Shown in pieces: positions 35,346-47,121 of a stretch of DNA of 64,000 nucleotides. The number at the start of each line of letters is the position of its first letter. Within the stretch, counting starts at the first letter, position 1. This DNA is from Poecilobothrus nobilitatus (taxonomy: Eukaryota; Arthropoda; Insecta; Diptera; Dolichopodidae), in assembly GCA_947095535.1 (NCBI GenBank), contig OX352774.1, positions 66,526,416-66,590,415 on the forward strand, read 5' to 3'. The position numbers and the translations under genes were made by a program. The notes beneath the pieces are model-generated. The model did not search any database. It was not told the DNA's origin and saw nothing but the letters and a program-made list of their open reading frames with translations.

Positions 35346-38220
35346 TACAAATTAATAATTTTAAATTAGAGTTAAACCCTAAAGATACTAAATAAGATTT
35401 CTATTTCATGAATTTATGAATCAACAAAAACAATAAATTATTGACCGCACTGAAAAAAAAAAAACAAAACTAAAAAGCAAAATTTTGAAAGATTTAAAAT
35501 AAAATAGAAAATCTTTCATTTTGTGAAAACCTATAACAATAAATAGTTTTGCATTATAAAAAACTCAAATCTTACATGGCTCTAAAACCAGGAATGAATT
35601 TAAGTAAGCAAAAGCAAAATTTAATTTATTTTTAATTATATTTTTTATATATAATAATTAGTATCTTAAAATACATGTAGGAAATGCGATGAAAAGGGGT
35701 AAAGGAATGTCCGCAGCAGGAAACAATAGAACGCATATCGTAACAGAAATAATTTTTAAAAAATTTTTAACATTTGAAATTGGTTTGTAAATTTGTATTT
35801 TAAATTTTCAAAAATTAATAATTACATAATGCATTTCTTTTTTTATAAAATAATCATTAAATTAAAAATAATTTTATTTAATTTATAAATTTTTTAACCA
35901 CTTAATTTAAAGTTTATAAAAATAAAAAAAAACAAAAATTGTTCATCAAAATTCAAACTCAAACATCAAATATTATTTTATATAATACTCATATTAAATT
36001 AATATAAAATTCCATATAATCATTCATTCATAAAAATATTTATTTATAAAATATATAGAAATTCATTACATATATATTATTGTTTTATATATATATATAT
36101 TTAAATGTACCTATATATATACCAAAGTGTATTTGAATGTTTTGCATCATTAGAACATAGCATTAATTTACTTTAAATTTATTTTAATTTAGAACAAAAA
36201 GTTTATTTTCTTGTTTTTACTTCATTGTAAACGTACTATAAAGAAAGTATTGTAATCGTACAAAGCAAAAATCGTATTTTTTTGTATCTTTGACTGTACC
36301 TTTATAAGACCTGATATCTCTACCATAATTTAAAATCTCTTTAACTTGTGAAAATTTATTCCTATTTTTCTGTGTCGAAGTTTAGTTGTTTCTTAAATTT
36401 CGAGCTGGAAGAGTCATGGCTACCATTTACGGAAAAAAATTTAAATTGAAACAATTTAAAAATATTTTGTCATAGCTACATATAAGATGCATCTCATTTG
36501 TTATATTTGAAAATCTTAAATGTCTATCAAATTCTGAAGTAAATCAAATAAATCGAAAGACGAGCGGACGCGATACGATATATGATAAATGTTTTAGCAC
36601 AGATTAATAACACTGAGCATAAATATTTATACATATATCTATTTACAACTTAATTAACTATCAAATTTTGAAATAAATCCGAAATCCGAAATTTTGAAAT
36701 TGAAAAGGAAATAAAGATGAATGCCGGTTCGGGTTTAATGTTTGGGGACATTATATCCGGTCGCCCGTAAAATAATAGATATGAGATAATAAATGTTAAT
36801 CTTTTATTATTTTTATAAAACATTGACATGAATTTTTAGTCACTGTATATTTTGACATGAAAAAAAAATGAAATTTTCCTTGTAAATAAAATGTAAAATG
36901 GCGCTTCCCTGCGCGGTTGGCATACACATTCACTGATGTCAATGTCAAAAAAATATTCAAGTTCTTGGAAATTACATTATGAATAAATAAAATAATAAAT
37001 AAAAAAAAAATAAATAACACATTTTGAGCATACCCCAAAAAGAAAATTCTGAAATAAGAAGGAATTTTTTAGAAGAATATTAGAAAGGAAGGGTTTTCAA
37101 AGTTGGTTATAAATCAAGTATTGCCGCTTTTTCCAGAGTATTTATGTATTTGTTCTCAAAAAAGGAAAAGAAACTCTGCTTTTGTATCCAACTCTACAAC
37201 CCCTTCTAATTATTTTTTACATATATACATATCCTTCAACAGAAGTCCCTCATATATCACTGAAGTCAAAATCAAATTCGGCTTTATTTCCTGGGGCATT
37301 ATTTCCGATTACTGATCTCACAACCGAGAATGATTCTTTAGTTAAAAAAACTTTTTTAATTTTTATTTTGGGATAAAAAAATGATTATAGGATAGGTATC
37401 ACCCAAAAATAAATTTGAGAATTCTCAACCTGATGTTAACATTCTTAACACCAGAATTTTTAGATTTCTCATTTTCATAATAACTTAACAGAACTGACAA
37501 TTCATTGTGATAAATTTTTGTATTATCTACTCATCTCTTAATATAAGTTTACGATAAGGTCAAAGGAAGAACACTTCCGTTTTATTTTTTATGTTTTATT
37601 TTTTCTTTTTTTTTTTTAATATAATGCCAAAGTTTCTCTATAATTGCATTACTTTAACTATTACACCAAATTGTGTACGGAAAAAAAAAAAATAAAAGGA
37701 AAAAATAAAAAACCAAACATATATTTTTTCCTTGTATAAACAATTTTAAAATTTCAAACAGCTTTCAACAACTCTTATGTACATATCCTTAATGGAGCGA
37801 AGATGTATGAGTGCATTTTGAGTGGGTAATTGAACGTATACTATTTATATATAAAAAAAACAGTATATATATATTTTATAGATATTATATTCTAATATAT
37901 ATAATTTTATTTAGTAATTCCAATGCTTTTTATTTTTATGATTAAATTTATTTTTTTTCCTTTTAAAATTTTATGATCTATGGATTAAAAGTAACAAAAA
38001 AAAAAACAATAAATAAAAAACCATAAATTTAATCAAATATTTTAATAAAAAATTTTAAGTCTTACTTTGTGTTTGTTAGTCGTTTTTCCATTCAATTGCA
38101 AAATTTTAAAATTCTAGTAAACAAGATTAAAGATAAAAAAATAACTGACTACCTTAAGTATTATTATTATTATTTTATTTAATCAAACAATACGATTACT
38201 AAGTTAAAATTTTAAAAGTA
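35346..38220. other. A+T-rich stretch with one dispersed-motif copy
   Basis: CCGCTTTTTCCAGAGTATTT at 37121 is a copy of the dispersed motif family. 36720-36775 is GC-richer (GTTCGGGTTTAATG, CCGGTCGCCCGTAA) and unexplained. Overlapping frames at 37103-37376 come from this patch and have no motifs. The rest is homopolymer-rich. Confidence 0.45.
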
Positions 38221-38428
38221 GCGCTAGCAACGAGGAGTTCGACTAAGAATACTATTATTAATTTTAATAATATTATTTATTTTGTTTTATATTGTTATAT
38301 TTATACTATATATTTGGTAGGAAGGAGGAGTGTTTTCAATTAATGAAACTTGCCACCTGTGAAAGATTTGAACCCGCTGTCCCTCCGTTAATAAGCCTCA
38401 TGCTTAACTAGTAGACCACCGAAACCCG
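38221..38428 (-). mobile_element. tRNA-derived SINE
   Basis: On the minus strand GTTTCGGTGGTCTACTAGTT (A-box region) leads to CAGCGGGTTCAAATCTTTC, with the B box GGGTTCAAATC at 38366-38376, at tRNA-like spacing. The body continues AGGTGGCAAGTTTC and CACTCCTCCTTCC. The anticodon arm is too decayed to assign the parent tRNA, so I call it a SINE head and not a functional tRNA. Confidence 0.65.
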
Positions 38429-38925
38429 AGTATAAAAATATAAATAATATTAATATGGAGACAAGAAAATAATGCTTGGAGAAGTGCCATTACTATATGG
38501 TTAGTCAAAACAACAATAGGAAGGCTCAAAATTTATATACTATAAAACTTAGAAAAAACTATTTAGAAAAAAATTAATTCTTCATTGATTTTTAATCATT
38601 TGTGGATATGACATGTTCTCTACTATGAATTACAAAATCCCAAAAATGTTCAACTTATCACAAAATCTCCAATTTAAAAATCTTATTCAAATAAATCGAA
38701 ATAAATAAATATTATAGTAAAGACAAATAAGCCTAATCACTATAGATAGTAATCAAAAAGTTCTGAACAAATATATTTTACTTGAAAATAAACTAACCTA
38801 AAAATCAAAATTTAATCGCAAATTTACGCAAATTGCAAAAAAACAACAATTTATCTGTTTTATAAAATATATGGGGGACATATTATATAAATATTTTGAA
38901 AAAAGAGGATCTTGTAGCTTTTACA
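38429..38925. other. A+T-rich stretch, no gene seen
   Basis: Unique A/T-rich DNA without protein-like frames. Confidence 0.45.
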
Positions 38926-39010
38926 TTGAAAATTCCTAATATTGGGATTTTGTAATATTGAGATTTTGAAATTTGAGATTTTGTAATATTGGGATTTTGT
39001 AACTTTGGAA
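38926..39010 (+). repeat. Degenerate tandem repeat 'ATTGGGATTTTGTAAT'
   Basis: AATATTGGGATTTTGTAATA recurs four to five times with substitutions (TTGAGATTTTGAAAT, TTTGAGATTTTGTAA, TTGGGATTTTGTAAC). The unit is about 16-18 bp. Confidence 0.75.
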
Positions 39011-39808
39011 TTTTATTATTTGGAATTTCAAGATGCTCCCAGCTCGAGCCGCTTAAGCTGTGGAAATATTTAAAAAAATCGAATCAAAATGATATGTTAA
39101 ATAATTAGTGAATTAAACGCTTTAATACGTCAGATTAATAGTAAAATATCTCTAATGATACATTTTCGCTTTAGTTAAATGACAGTATTCGAAAACTGTC
39201 AACTGTTTTCAATATATTTGTTGTTTAAAATATATACAAAATGTTAGTCAATTCTAAATACAATATAATTTTTAATTATTTTCATTTCTTCAATAACTTT
39301 TCATTTGTATTTTAAACAGAGCCTCCATATGCATATATATGTATGCAATTATATTTATATAAATTAATACAATCGATTTAATTAAAATTATATTTAAGTA
39401 AAAATAATTAAATTTAATTACAAAACACAGGGTTGTTTAAGACAAAAAAAATTAAATTTTAAATTAAAAGCATTTTGAAACATAATTAAAAGCATTTTCT
39501 TTAATTATAAGTTGATTTTAATTTGTTAATGCTTTTATTCTATTTTTTTTATATAATTGATTAAGATAGAAATGATTTCTAACATCTTAGCATTCCAATA
39601 CATCAAATATCTTAATATTTTTATTAAATTTTATTTGACAGTTTATTACAATACAATACAATTCATATTTACTTTAAATTTTCATACACTTTTTATTAAA
39701 TAGATAATGAAGTAAAAATAAAAAATTGAAGAACAACATCAACTAAGAATTGAAGAACTGCATTAACTAACAACATCAAAAAGAGATCTTATGTTTGTAT
39801 AATACAGA
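39011..39808. other. A+T-rich stretch, no gene seen
   Basis: No gene, RNA or shared repeat recognised. Confidence 0.5.
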
Positions 39809-40162
39809 TTTTTTTTTTCTTCTTTGCACTTCTATAAGGAGCATTTTCATGCCGACAACTGCATGATCAGATAGTGACTAAAGAGAACTGAACCGTAAAG
39901 ATTCCCCTCAAATTTGTTATGTTATGCAAGCCGTGTCGAAAAACTGGTTGGTAGCTCAGGGTATTTCCTAGCTATCTCCAACGGTCATAGCATCTAAGAG
40001 AGTATTTTTGACCTTACCATGGTATGCAGGCTTTTGCTATCGCTGAACACCTTTCCCTAGATACTCGTGGGATTTAAATCTATAAGAGAAATATATGATC
40101 CAGATGAGATTTGAATCCAAGATCTTTTGAATGAACTGTAATCTAATCCAGATTTATAAGCC
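39809..40162 (-). mobile_element. tRNA-derived SINE with poly(A) tail
   Basis: Read on the minus strand it starts near 40162. It has a B-box-like TTGGATTCAAATC (40107-40119) followed by TCATCTGGATC, matching GGATTCAAACC and CTGGGTC in the SINE at 48644-49021. It ends with ATGCTCCTTATAGAAGTG and an A-run (T-run 39809-39818 on plus), which parallels ATGCTTCTTATAGGAGTG plus poly(A) at 54678-54711. GC content is clearly higher than the surroundings. The body differs from the other copies, so it may be a subfamily or chimera. Confidence 0.7.
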
Positions 40163-40502
40163 AGTTTAAGGCAGTTTTACTTTTTAACAAAAGACATTTA
40201 GAGCACTGATTTTCCATTTGTTAAGCAGTACTGTACTGATAAAATTATACTCATTAACGTATCTAATATTAAAGTATTCTGATCTTTACAGCAATACCAG
40301 TGTCTTAAAGAAAGGATAAAACTTTCGAATCTATTTTTATTGCATAATATAATGCAATTTATATGTTTCTGCATTATATGTACAAGAGCCTAAACCATAA
40401 TAACATTACACCATATTGAATATTTGATTGAAAAATTCCATAATTGATTGTTTATATTATACACAGTGAACAGAATGTTTTCAACTGATATAATGTTCTA
40501 AA
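40163..40502. other. A+T-rich stretch, no gene seen
   Basis: Nothing protein-like and no repeat recognised. Confidence 0.45.
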
Positions 40503-40615
40503 AGGTGTCCTAAAATATATTTGTAGGTTCTCAAGATCGTCAGAGCACAGAGTTGAGAATCTATATTAGCATCTAAATACTTAAATTTACTTACTTCTTC
40601 AATTTCAAAACCGTT
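40503..40615 (-). pseudogene. RTE-like LINE reverse transcriptase relic (EEVSKFKYL)
   Basis: The minus strand from 40615 down to 40503 is open for 37 codons and begins NGFEIEEVSKFKYLDANI. The pattern 'NG.E.EEV..FKYLG' is known from the region downstream of the catalytic YADD box in RTE/BovB and related LINE reverse transcriptases. Here the usual G after YL is D. Upstream frames hold stop codons, so this is a dead fragment. The region up to about 40740 (minus-strand upstream) is probably part of the same relic, but I cannot align it residue by residue. It is separate from the LINE at 44461. Confidence 0.6.
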
Positions 40616-40969
40616 AAGGCTTCATTTTTCAGTTGACAAGTATACAGGATACAATAAAACTTTTGTAAGCTTTACACTTATACATCCATTTAAGTTTGTA
40701 CTTAACATTTTCAATTTTTAACGCAACTTTCAGTTTAGAAAATAGAATTAATTAGAGCAAAATATACACAAATTTTTGCAATATATATATACGGAAACTA
40801 ATTAAAATGTTGACCCAATCTTAAGGAAAATTTACTATCTAGTTTTAGAAACTATACAATTTGATTGAAAGCATAAAAGATTTCTTCTAATTAAAGTGTT
40901 AATCAAAGTAAATGAACCGTAGAGCAAATAGCTTTAAATATAGTGGAAAATTAATTTAAATTCGGGAGA
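40616..40969. other. A+T-rich stretch, possibly worn LINE upstream part
   Basis: Up to about 40740 this may be the upstream part of the LINE relic. The rest is A/T-rich unique sequence. Confidence 0.35.
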
Positions 40970-40977
40970 TTGAGTTA

Positions 40978-41033
40978 GTTTACCTTTACCTTTTACTAAA
41001 TCTTTACCTTTTACCTTTACCTTTTACTAAATA
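40978..41033 (+). repeat. Short tandem duplication 'TTTACCTTTTACTAAAT'
   Basis: CCTTTACCTTTTACTAAATC and CCTTTACCTTTTACTAAATA flank an extra TTTACCTTTTA. It is a local slippage-type duplication. Confidence 0.85.
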
Positions 41034-41334
41034 TAACGTTTATAAATTTCAAATCAAACCGAGGGCTTTTTTTTGTAGTGTAGGACTTTAATTCATTAAA
41101 TAGTACTTATATTTCAACATAGGTCCATACTCTTTAGACATCATCACAAAATTCTTCAGTAATAAAATCTTGTTTTTTTTTATTAATCTTGCAACATCAA
41201 AAAACTTATAAATAATAAAATCTAGCGATATAAGAAAATTTAACATTTACAAAATATACACCACAAAATTTTGCGAAAACAAAATTTTAAAAAAGTTTTA
41301 TCAATCGGGAGAAAAATTATTCCGAGAAATTTTA
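41034..41334. other. A+T-rich spacer, no gene seen
   Basis: No features recognised. Confidence 0.5.
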
Positions 41335-41395
41335 TAATAGAATTCAAAATCGGGGTTATACGCTTTTTCCAGAATATTTATATATACATATGTAA
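41335..41395 (+). repeat. Dispersed motif copy ('GCTTTTTCCAGAATATTTAT')
   Basis: ATAGAATTCAAAATCGGGGT is followed by TATACGCTTTTTCCAGAATA and TTTATATATACATATG. This is the most complete copy of the family seen at 1-147, 21905 and 37121. The left part (GAGAAATTTTATAATAGAAT) also matches the inverted copy at 95-115. Confidence 0.7.
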
Positions 41396-41477
41396 CGTGA
41401 CATTGTGCATTATGAAGGATAAATAAAATATTAAAAAACAATTATTTTAAATCTACATTCGAGTATATTTTAATTTC

Positions 41478-41638
41478 AGCATTTTTTTTTCGATATTTTA
41501 TTTTAAAATTTCTTCCCTTATTCGACATTTTTTTCAAAATTTTTTGAATTCACCATTTTTTGCATTCAACATTTTTTTTTTTTTTCAACATTTTGTTTTT
41601 CAACATTTTTAATTCGACATTTTGTTTTTCAACAAATA
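41478..41638 (+). repeat. Degenerate tandem repeat 'TTCAACATTTTTT'
   Basis: TTCGACATTTTT, TTCAACATTTT and TTCACCATTTTTT words recur about nine times between T-runs. Unit length is variable, about 15-20 bp. ATACATAATGTCAAATAA is also duplicated just downstream (41671-41705). Confidence 0.75.
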
Positions 41639-41949
41639 GACCCACACCTACATAATAAATGTAATAATTTACATAATGTCAAATAAATACATAATGTCAA
41701 ATAAATTTGGCGCCATAAAATTCTGGCGCTCTGTTTCACTGTGCCATCTGTGCATATGGAAGCGCCGGCCTTGGATGTGTGCCAAAAAATAAAAAACCTA
41801 AAAATATTATTAAATTTTCTCTCCTGTTTATATATATATTGTTAAGAGTAGCAGAAAATTGATGTTAATAAATAATTTATTTGATAAATGATAACGGATT
41901 AATTAATTGTTTAGGTGCAGTTCAATTGTATACCATATATTATTTCATC
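41639..41949. other. Mixed-composition spacer
   Basis: 41700-41780 is GC-richer (GGCGCCATAAAATTCTGGCG, GGAAGCGCCGGCCTTGG), without an assignable frame or repeat. The rest is A/T-rich. Confidence 0.4.
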
Positions 41950-42715
41950 GAAAACGAGGAAGAGTGCAGTAGAGTAGACTTTGTCAACTCTGGGATACCC
42001 GTATGAACGCAATATATCCTGTTTCTATAAAACTTGATCATCTTTTAAAAACATTCAGATGTTTTAATACCGAACTACAGAGATATATTTATGTAAATTG
42101 TGGAGTTGTATGACAGCTACCCGAATCTATTGCGCCTAACTTAAGTTCCTAATTAAGTTCCAAGTTCCAAGAAATGCAAGAAGCCTGAACCGGCTGCTTT
42201 AGACCAATCAAATTTTACAAAAGTGTTTGGCCTGTAACTCGACACCTCTTTACTAAATTTCAGGTTTCTAGCTTCAATAGACACTGAGTTATTCTCATTT
42301 AAACAGAGAAGTTGTATGGCAGCTACCCGAACCCGCCGCACCACCACAACCAAATTTTACAGAAGTTGTTGCCATAAAACTTGATCATCATTTGGAAAAT
42401 TTCAGAAACCTAGCTTGAATAGATACTGAGTTATTTCTATATAAAGATAGAAGTTGTATGGCAGCTACTCGAACCCGCCGACCGAAAATGCTGGATTTAA
42501 ATAGCAAAACTAACAATTTTGTAAAAGTCACGTAAAAAAAATTTCAGCTTCCTACCTCCTTTATTTTTTGAGTTATCGTGCGGACGGACAGACGGACGGA
42601 CGTACATGGCTTAATCCATACCTTTGACACAATATCTAGCTCCACTCCTTTAAGGTGTCACAAACGTAATGGCAAATTTATTATACCCTTGAACACAGTT
42701 CATGCGGGTATAAAA
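41950..42715 (-). mobile_element. HINE/DINE-like element, apparently full length
   Basis: Both ends are present. The distal end GAAAACGAGGAAGAGTGCAG at 41950 matches 29582. The proximal end is the hairpin TATACCC...GGGTATA at 42682-42712. Between them lie the (GTCC)n-type microsatellite (42581-42602), AATCCATACCTTTGA and AAGGTGTCACAAACG as in the other copies, and three copies of the core GTTGTATGGCAGCTACCCGA at about 42105, 42311 and 42453. The last two core units repeat with a 142-bp period. ATAGACACTGAGTTATT accompanies each unit. Frames at 42153-42353 and 42578-42763 are produced by the repeat. It encodes no protein, and mobility would depend on an autonomous Helentron that is not in this window. 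Confidence 0.85.
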
Positions 42716-42755
42716 ATTCTGCGCCGCAAGATTTTGTTTAATTTTCATGATATAA

Positions 42756-42862
42756 TTTGGTAATGCAAAATTTTATAGTGCAGGATTTTGTAATGCAAGA
42801 TTTTGTAATACAGATTTTGTTGTTGCAGATTTTATAATTGAAGATTTTGTAATGCAAATTTC
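42756..42862 (+). repeat. Degenerate tandem repeat 'GTAATGCAAGATTTT'
   Basis: GTAATGCAAAATTTT, GTAATGCAAGATTTT, GTAATACAGATTTT and GTAATGCAAATTTCC alternate with relatives, about six units of 14-16 bp. It immediately follows the HINE end. Confidence 0.75.
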
Positions 42863-44460
42863 CATAGCAAACTCCATCGCAAATTATAAAAGTACCATGG
42901 GCGGAAGATATCACATTTTGAGTTGTTTAGTTACCTTAATTTTTTTAAATTTATCTAAATTGACAGAAACCCCTGTATTAAAAATTATTAATCATTATTA
43001 AAGAAACATAAAGAAAGTACTTTATGTAGAAATTATAAAGCTATTAGATAATTGTGTAATCATGCTACTATACCACCATATACAATACTTCATTTTTTTT
43101 GACCTTAAATATGTCTTCAAGTTTGAAACATTGCCTTGAGTATTAACAACAAAAAAAAAAAAAATTTTTTTAACTATATATGTATTATTAATAATGGTAA
43201 GTGACAAAATTATTTAAATTAAAATATAAACTATATAAATATTTTACTGATAGAATTGATAAAAGTAGAAAGCAAAAACGAAATTAAAAAAAAAATCTAT
43301 AATTCTTTTCTTCTCTTCTAGGAAATATCATTAAAATTGAAACCTAATTACATCATTCACTTATATAATAATATTATTAGGTTTTATTATCACTAATTTT
43401 TTTTTTTTTTTTTGTATTTTATGACTTTACTATTTAATTTGCTTTACTTATATTTTAATCAGAGTTTTATTAACACTTTTCTTACACGCAATTTGGTGAT
43501 AAAAAAAAATATTCATATACAACTTGACAACACAACAAAAATCATACAATTGAACCCATATAAAAAAAAAAAAATTAACAAAAAATTTATTATTATTTTA
43601 TGTAAAAAAAAAAAAAATTTGTTTTTTATATTTATTTAATCAAGTTATGTAATAGTAAATGTTTTAAGACTTTTAGTGTCATCATTTAATAACACGTGTT
43701 TCAAGTTTTCAAAACGAAATGTCATAAAATTAATTTTATTATAGATTTAAGTAAAAAAATTTCAATATTATTAACATTATTCATAATATTTCTTTGCGCT
43801 TTGATAAAATATAACGATAATTTCGAGATGTATGTATGTAAAAAAGGATATTCAACAAGATTTCAAAACCACTTAATGACCACTATAAAAACCACTTCTT
43901 GTGGCAATTATTAAAAAATCACGGCTTTTGGTTTTTGGGGAAATTATGATAACTTAACTTTAGGAATAAATTATTATAAAGGCTATATTTACTGAAAAAT
44001 GTACTATAAAATCTGAATACAAGCATGGTATATATATGGTCAAGTTAGAAACTGCGGTTTAATAATATATAGAGTCTTCCATTTAGCAAATTTTAGAGAA
44101 ATTCAGAGAAAAACAATTCAAAACAGTTTACGAAAAAATGTAATTTCTTAAAAGTTGTCGCTATTTTTGACGAATAGTCAAAAATTTATTTAAATTTAAT
44201 AATTTGGATTGTTTTAAATTAATTTAAGTTAAGAAATCGTAACAGCATTTAAAAATGAAGTGATGCCGCAATTGTTGAATATCTGGAAATTCATTGAATA
44301 ACTGAAGATACATTAAATAACTAAAAATACAACAGAAGATAGAAATCACGATATTTCTCCTTATTTTTTTGAATTTGTTGTAAACTTATTTCATTTTTTT
44401 ATTATTCTAATTGCAATTTTTCCAAATATATTTTATATCTATAAAACATATATAAGACCA
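42863..44460. other. A+T-rich non-coding stretch, no gene seen
   Basis: A strong acceptor-like pyrimidine tract ends CTTCTCTTCTAG at 43320, followed by 24 open codons, but no donor or homology supports an exon. Frames at 43412-43639 and 43696-43914 are low-complexity. Confidence 0.45.
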
Positions 44461-44473
44461 AAGGCGGACAACA

Positions 44474-44992
44474 ATGCTCATAGGAGCCTCCAAAACGGCA
44501 TTGGGATTTCTCGATAAAGTGCAAAATAGAACAATTCGTCTAATAAATGATCCCCATGTCACCTCTACTTTCTCTCCACTCGGTTTTCGACGCCTAACAG
44601 GAACACTTACCCTGTTTTATAGATACCTTATAGGGATACCTTATACCCTGTTTTATAGATACCTTATAGATACCTTATAAATACCTTATACTTTTATAGA
44701 TACCTTATGTGTTCTTGTTCTAACGAGATTAAAAGTTTGATGCCCCCTCTTAAAGCATTGCAAAGAGAAACAAGAAGAGCCTCCATACGTAGTTCAAATT
44801 CCCAGATGGCATAATTCGGTTTATGGAAATTCGTTTGTAGTACGAAGATCACGAATGTGGAATCATCTTCCACCTCATGTGTTCCCCAGAATTGGTGATG
44901 ATTACATTTACAAAATGCAAAGATTCAAAGTGAATATTAACAACTTTGTTCACAATATGCCTGCCAATTTGAAATCTATTTTCATTCCTTAA
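44474..44992 (+). pseudogene. LINE ORF2 C-terminal fragment, frameshifted
   Basis: The first segment (44474 on) reads LIGASKTALGFLDKVQNRTI, then RLINDP and RRLTGTLTLFYRYL. This is the familiar post-reverse-transcriptase region of many arthropod non-LTR elements ('LD.VQ.RA..LI.D', 'LFYRY'). A second segment in another frame reads EIKSLMPPLKALQRETRRAS. The last segment, back in the first frame from 44792, reads VQIPRWHNSVYGNSFVVR, RSRMWNHLPPHVFP and MQRFKVNINNF, ending at a stop at 44992. A tandem expansion at 44608-44708 disrupts the first joint and a one-base shift near 44785 disrupts the second. The reverse transcriptase and endonuclease domains are absent, so it cannot be functional. The clade (jockey-like, CR1-like or other) cannot be settled from this part. 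Confidence 0.85.
44608..44708 (+). repeat. Tandem expansion of 'TTTATAGATACCTTAT' inside LINE ORF2
   Basis: TTTTATAGATACCTTATA is repeated three times, with shortened ATAGATACCTTATA and ATAAATACCTTATA units between. It begins at codons for FYRYL and ends where the expected following residues (CS.NEIKSL) resume, so it arose by duplication of ORF2 coding DNA. Confidence 0.9.
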
Positions 44993-45107
44993 CTCAACGT
45001 CCTTAAACCAGGCAATATATTAGTACTAAAGGTTGTATAACCTATTGTTTGGTCAAAAAAGGGAGGTGGTGTTTAGTGGGTTAAAGTACCACGCACTCAT
45101 AGAAAAA

Positions 45108-45150
45108 CATCGAAAAATTCGTTTTCACTACTCTATAGTGTTTTTCGATG
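45108..45150 (+). other. Hairpin in LINE 3' UTR
   Basis: CATCGAAAAA at 45108 pairs with TTTTTCGATG at 45141-45150, and CACTA with TAGTG inside. It ends 18 bases before the poly(A) tail. LINE 3' stem-loops are known in some clades to be bound by the element's reverse transcriptase. That role is inferred here. Confidence 0.6.
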
Positions 45151-45183
45151 ATTCCCACTTACCCTCGCAAAAAAAAAAAAAAA

Positions 45184-47079
45184 TTTCCAAAAAAAAAAAA
45201 CTAAAATAACCATATTCAAGGACACTCTAAAGCCTAAGGGAATCAATTTTTTTTTAAACCATTTACTAGCATCTTTCTCTTGTCTATTTACTGCAATTCT
45301 ACACAATATATAGTTATCTTCGAAAAAAGTCTAACAAATCATTGATTACTTTAGAAATCAAAATTTCGCAGTTTTTATGATTCAAATACATACTTTTATA
45401 ACATCTTCAGAAAGAACAAATGCAACTGGGTAATAAATATGATCAATAAGTTATTTGAATTTTAATTTTATAATTTTTAGTCCTAATTCAAATAATTTTC
45501 GAAAAATGAAAGAAAGAAATATTTTTAATGGTGCCAAATTGAACAACACTTGTTCAGTTTTTTGTTTATTTAAAATTAAATAATAACACTTGTAGGATTT
45601 GAACCGGGTAGGAATAATTTCAACTCCTTCAATAAAATTCTTTTCTTTCTTTTTTGTTGTTAAGTTGTAAATTGTAAATAATTGATTATTAATCAAAGGG
45701 ACAGTTTTAAACGGACCATCCAAATACTATACGTAAACATTGCTCAAATATTTCAAATTTTCTTTTATTTATGTTATTAAAAACTGTTTGGATACTACGT
45801 TCAAGTTATATTGTTGTAATTAAAGCTTATTATAGTAACATCCTATTATATTTAACAAAATTTTGTATCCCATTTGAAATAATTTTATTTGTGATAATTT
45901 AATAAGAAAATCTTATATTCATATTTTAATCTGAATATAGAAGATTTTCTTTATAAATCTAAAAAAAAAAAAATTAGTATAAACTTTTCTTCAAATCATT
46001 TCAATTCTCGTTTAACAGAGTTAAAGGAAGTGTTTTTACAAATCCAAAAATCTTGACACCTGCAAAAATTTTTTTAAGGATAAGATGAAAGAATTAATTT
46101 CAAACATATTTTTATAGATGTAAATCGTTTTTATTAATCAAAATAATTTAAGTATATTCACAGAATTAAAGAAAATGTCTATAGTTTTTTTAACCAATTA
46201 TTGTGACAAAAATAATTTCAAAGAAAAATAATAAATTATAATAAGAAATTAATCGTAATTGTAAGAATATTTAAAAACTCATAATTTTTTTACATATCCA
46301 TACTATTTATAATATTTTCTTTTATTTATCATCATTATTTTATAATTCTTCTAATTAGATAATACCAAGAAAATTTATTAAAGATAATATTTATTTGATT
46401 TTTCTTTACCAATACTAACGTATATAAACGCTAAAAAAAAAAAAACATTTATATGGAAATTAAAATGAAAATTAATATATATATATTTTTGATAATGATA
46501 TTTTTTCGAATTACTTTAAGTAATATCAAATTTCCTTTATATTCTTTTGATCTTTAATTTAAACATTCAAAAATTAAACGGAAGATTCCTTCGTGTTTAC
46601 TTCAATTTTTTGATTTTATTTTTTTTTTTTTTTTGTTTTTGTGAAAAATAAAAAGTTAATCTTATTTAATAAATTAAAAGACTAAAACATCAAAAAGATA
46701 CACTAATTTTTTTTTGTTTTTGTTGTTCTTGTTTTTTGTTTTTGTTTTTGTTTTTGTTTTTTTTTTTTTATAAGTTTTGTAAATTTTTTTTCAATTTTAA
46801 TACATTTCCCATCATAAACATACTACGGATAATCTGTTAAATGTTTCATATTTATAATAATTTGCTAAAAACATAATCTTTGTTCATTTGATTTTTAAGG
46901 ATTTTTATAATAAATAGTTAAAAAAAGGAAAATAAAAACAAAAACAAAAAGAAAATAGGGAAGGGAAAATTTAAAGAAAAAAAACAAAATAACTTTAAAA
47001 AAAATCAAATTAATTTGAGTCTGCTTTCAACTTTTAATTTTAACTTTACTATATATACATTTTTCTCTTTATCCTGTTG

Positions 47080-47121
<42 letters not shown>

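Larger units (their letters stand above)
44461..45183 (+). mobile_element. 5'-truncated LINE (non-LTR retrotransposon) with poly(A) tail
   Basis: The insertion begins abruptly within ORF2 coding sequence, carries the ORF2 stop at 44990-44992, a 3' UTR of about 175 bp with a hairpin (45108-45150), and a terminal A-run (45169-45183). This is the standard product of incomplete target-primed reverse transcription. It is the GC-richest long block in the window. A target-site duplication could not be made out, because both flanks are A/T-rich. The GGTTAAAGTACCACGCACTC stretch in the 3' UTR may be diagnostic for its family. Confidence 0.85.

Noticed and set aside
43309..43394. CTTCTCTTCTAG acceptor followed by 24 open codons
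   Set aside because: Good acceptor shape but no donor, homology or matching exon.
45451..45723. 90-codon minus-strand frame containing a B-box-like word
   Set aside because: No A box at a tRNA-like distance and no protein domain, so called neither SINE nor gene.
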